A stretch of 64,000 bases of DNA from Aquimarina sediminis (GTDB lineage Bacteria > Bacteroidota > Bacteroidia > Flavobacteriales > Flavobacteriaceae). The DNA is taken from contig NZ_POYJ01000014.1 in NCBI RefSeq assembly GCF_002895435.1, positions 1 to 64,000 on the forward strand, read 5' to 3'. Both the position numbers and the translations under genes were made by a program. The notes beneath the pieces were generated by a model. That model did not search any database, was not told where the DNA came from, and worked only from the letters and a program-made list of their open reading frames with translations. Positions 63,645 through 64,000 of the stretch are shown here, in pieces. Numbering within the stretch: position 1 is the stretch's first letter; each line of letters starts with the position of its first letter.

Positions 63645-63685
63645 ACTGCCGCAGACATTGAAACAGTGTCGCGGCAGTTTTTTTG
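63645..63685 (+). terminator. Rho-independent terminator of array-2 operon
   Basis: ACTGCCGC (63645-63652) pairs exactly with GCGGCAGT (63671-63678). GACATTG/CAGTGTC continues the stem inward with one G-T pair and an AAA loop. TTTTTT follows. Confidence 0.88.
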
Positions 63686-63931
63686 TATGCACTAAAAGAA
63701 GAAGTGTGTAGACGCTATCTCGTTAAACTAAATGTATATACTTGACACACTTAATTGAACAGTCTCGGGTAAGTTTTACTACATCTACTTATTATTCTTA
63801 AATATCTTTTCATTTTAATACAATTTGTACCAACCTATTTCAGACCAAGACGAGCTTCAGGATAGGAGTATTATGGGAAGTGTCGAGTTATCAAAAATGA
63901 AATCGTTCATTAAAAAAAAGAAGAATTAAAA

Positions 63932-63979
63932 GTTCATATTCCTTACAGGTCGTTTCACTTATTAATATAGCCGCTTCAC
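63932..63979 (+). promoter_or_regulatory. Three 21-bp-spaced boxes (array 3), promoter continues past the window
   Basis: GTTCAT (63932), TTTCAC (63953) and CTTCAC (63974) are exactly 21 bases apart, as in arrays 1 and 2. By analogy the -7 element would begin at position 64014, outside the window. Confidence 0.7.
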
Positions 63980-64000
63980 ACAGAAAACCACAAAAAACAC

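Larger units (their letters stand above)
63610..64000. other. Window end: terminator then array 3, no gene
   Basis: No gene is present. The stretch contains the terminator of the array-2 operon, an AAGTGTGT/ACACACTT pair (63702 and 63745) of unclear meaning, and the beginning of a third regulatory array whose target lies beyond the window. Confidence 0.55.

Overview
The window is AT-rich (roughly one third G+C by eye). It carries hallmarks of a marine gliding-type Bacteroidota of the family Flavobacteriaceae: a type IX secretion (T9SS) C-terminal sorting domain, SprB-like repeats, a TANFOR-type giant secreted protein, many short-signal lipoproteins ending in ..SC or ..GC, and promoters of the TTTG-N19/20-TAnnTTTG kind. 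An Aquimarina-like genus is a guess from general resemblance only. I see no rRNA, tRNA, CRISPR array, complete insertion sequence or replication origin.

Layout. (1) 1-21131, plus strand: one probable operon of very large exported proteins. It holds the end of an outer-membrane barrel gene, a 2083-residue TANFOR/fn3 protein with a dead zincin site and a polymorphic-toxin-like tail, a small acidic candidate immunity gene, a 1565-residue beta-rich protein, a six-fn3 protein and a 2004-residue SprB-repeat protein with a T9SS sorting tail. A long hairpin follows. (2) 21256-22670: a Sufu-domain gene, a G+C-rich tandem-repeat region and a convergent lipoprotein. (3) 23040-30235, plus strand: an unusual envelope module made of a CbbX-like AAA+ ATPase, a coiled-coil protein, a membrane PspA-like protein, a membrane-anchored substrate-binding protein fused to an OmpA peptidoglycan-binding domain, an ABC permease and an ABC ATPase. 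A strong terminator sits between the binding protein and the permease. I regard this as the best candidate for a poorly described system. (4) 30346-51282, mostly minus strand: accessory genes. They include three serine hydrolases of the beta-lactamase fold, each beside its own regulator (AraC, MarR, AraC), an aspartyl protease, a CPBP protease, a LytTR regulator, methyltransferases, an FAD monooxygenase, and a two-gene cassette bracketed by repeated sites. (5) 51556-59215: a membrane protein, a lipoprotein, an imelysin / di-heme / imelysin iron-related operon with an operator-like promoter, a second FAD monooxygenase and a membrane nucleotide cyclase. (6) 59356-64000, plus strand: an S1C protease followed by small secreted-protein operons.

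The sharpest regulatory signal is in region 6. Three promoter arrays each contain three NTTCAC-like boxes spaced exactly 21 bp apart. In the two complete cases the third box begins exactly 40 bp before an identical TACATTTG -7 element. This is the geometry expected of LytTR-type regulators and defines a small regulon. All assignments come from reading the sequence and recalled family signatures; no database search was run.
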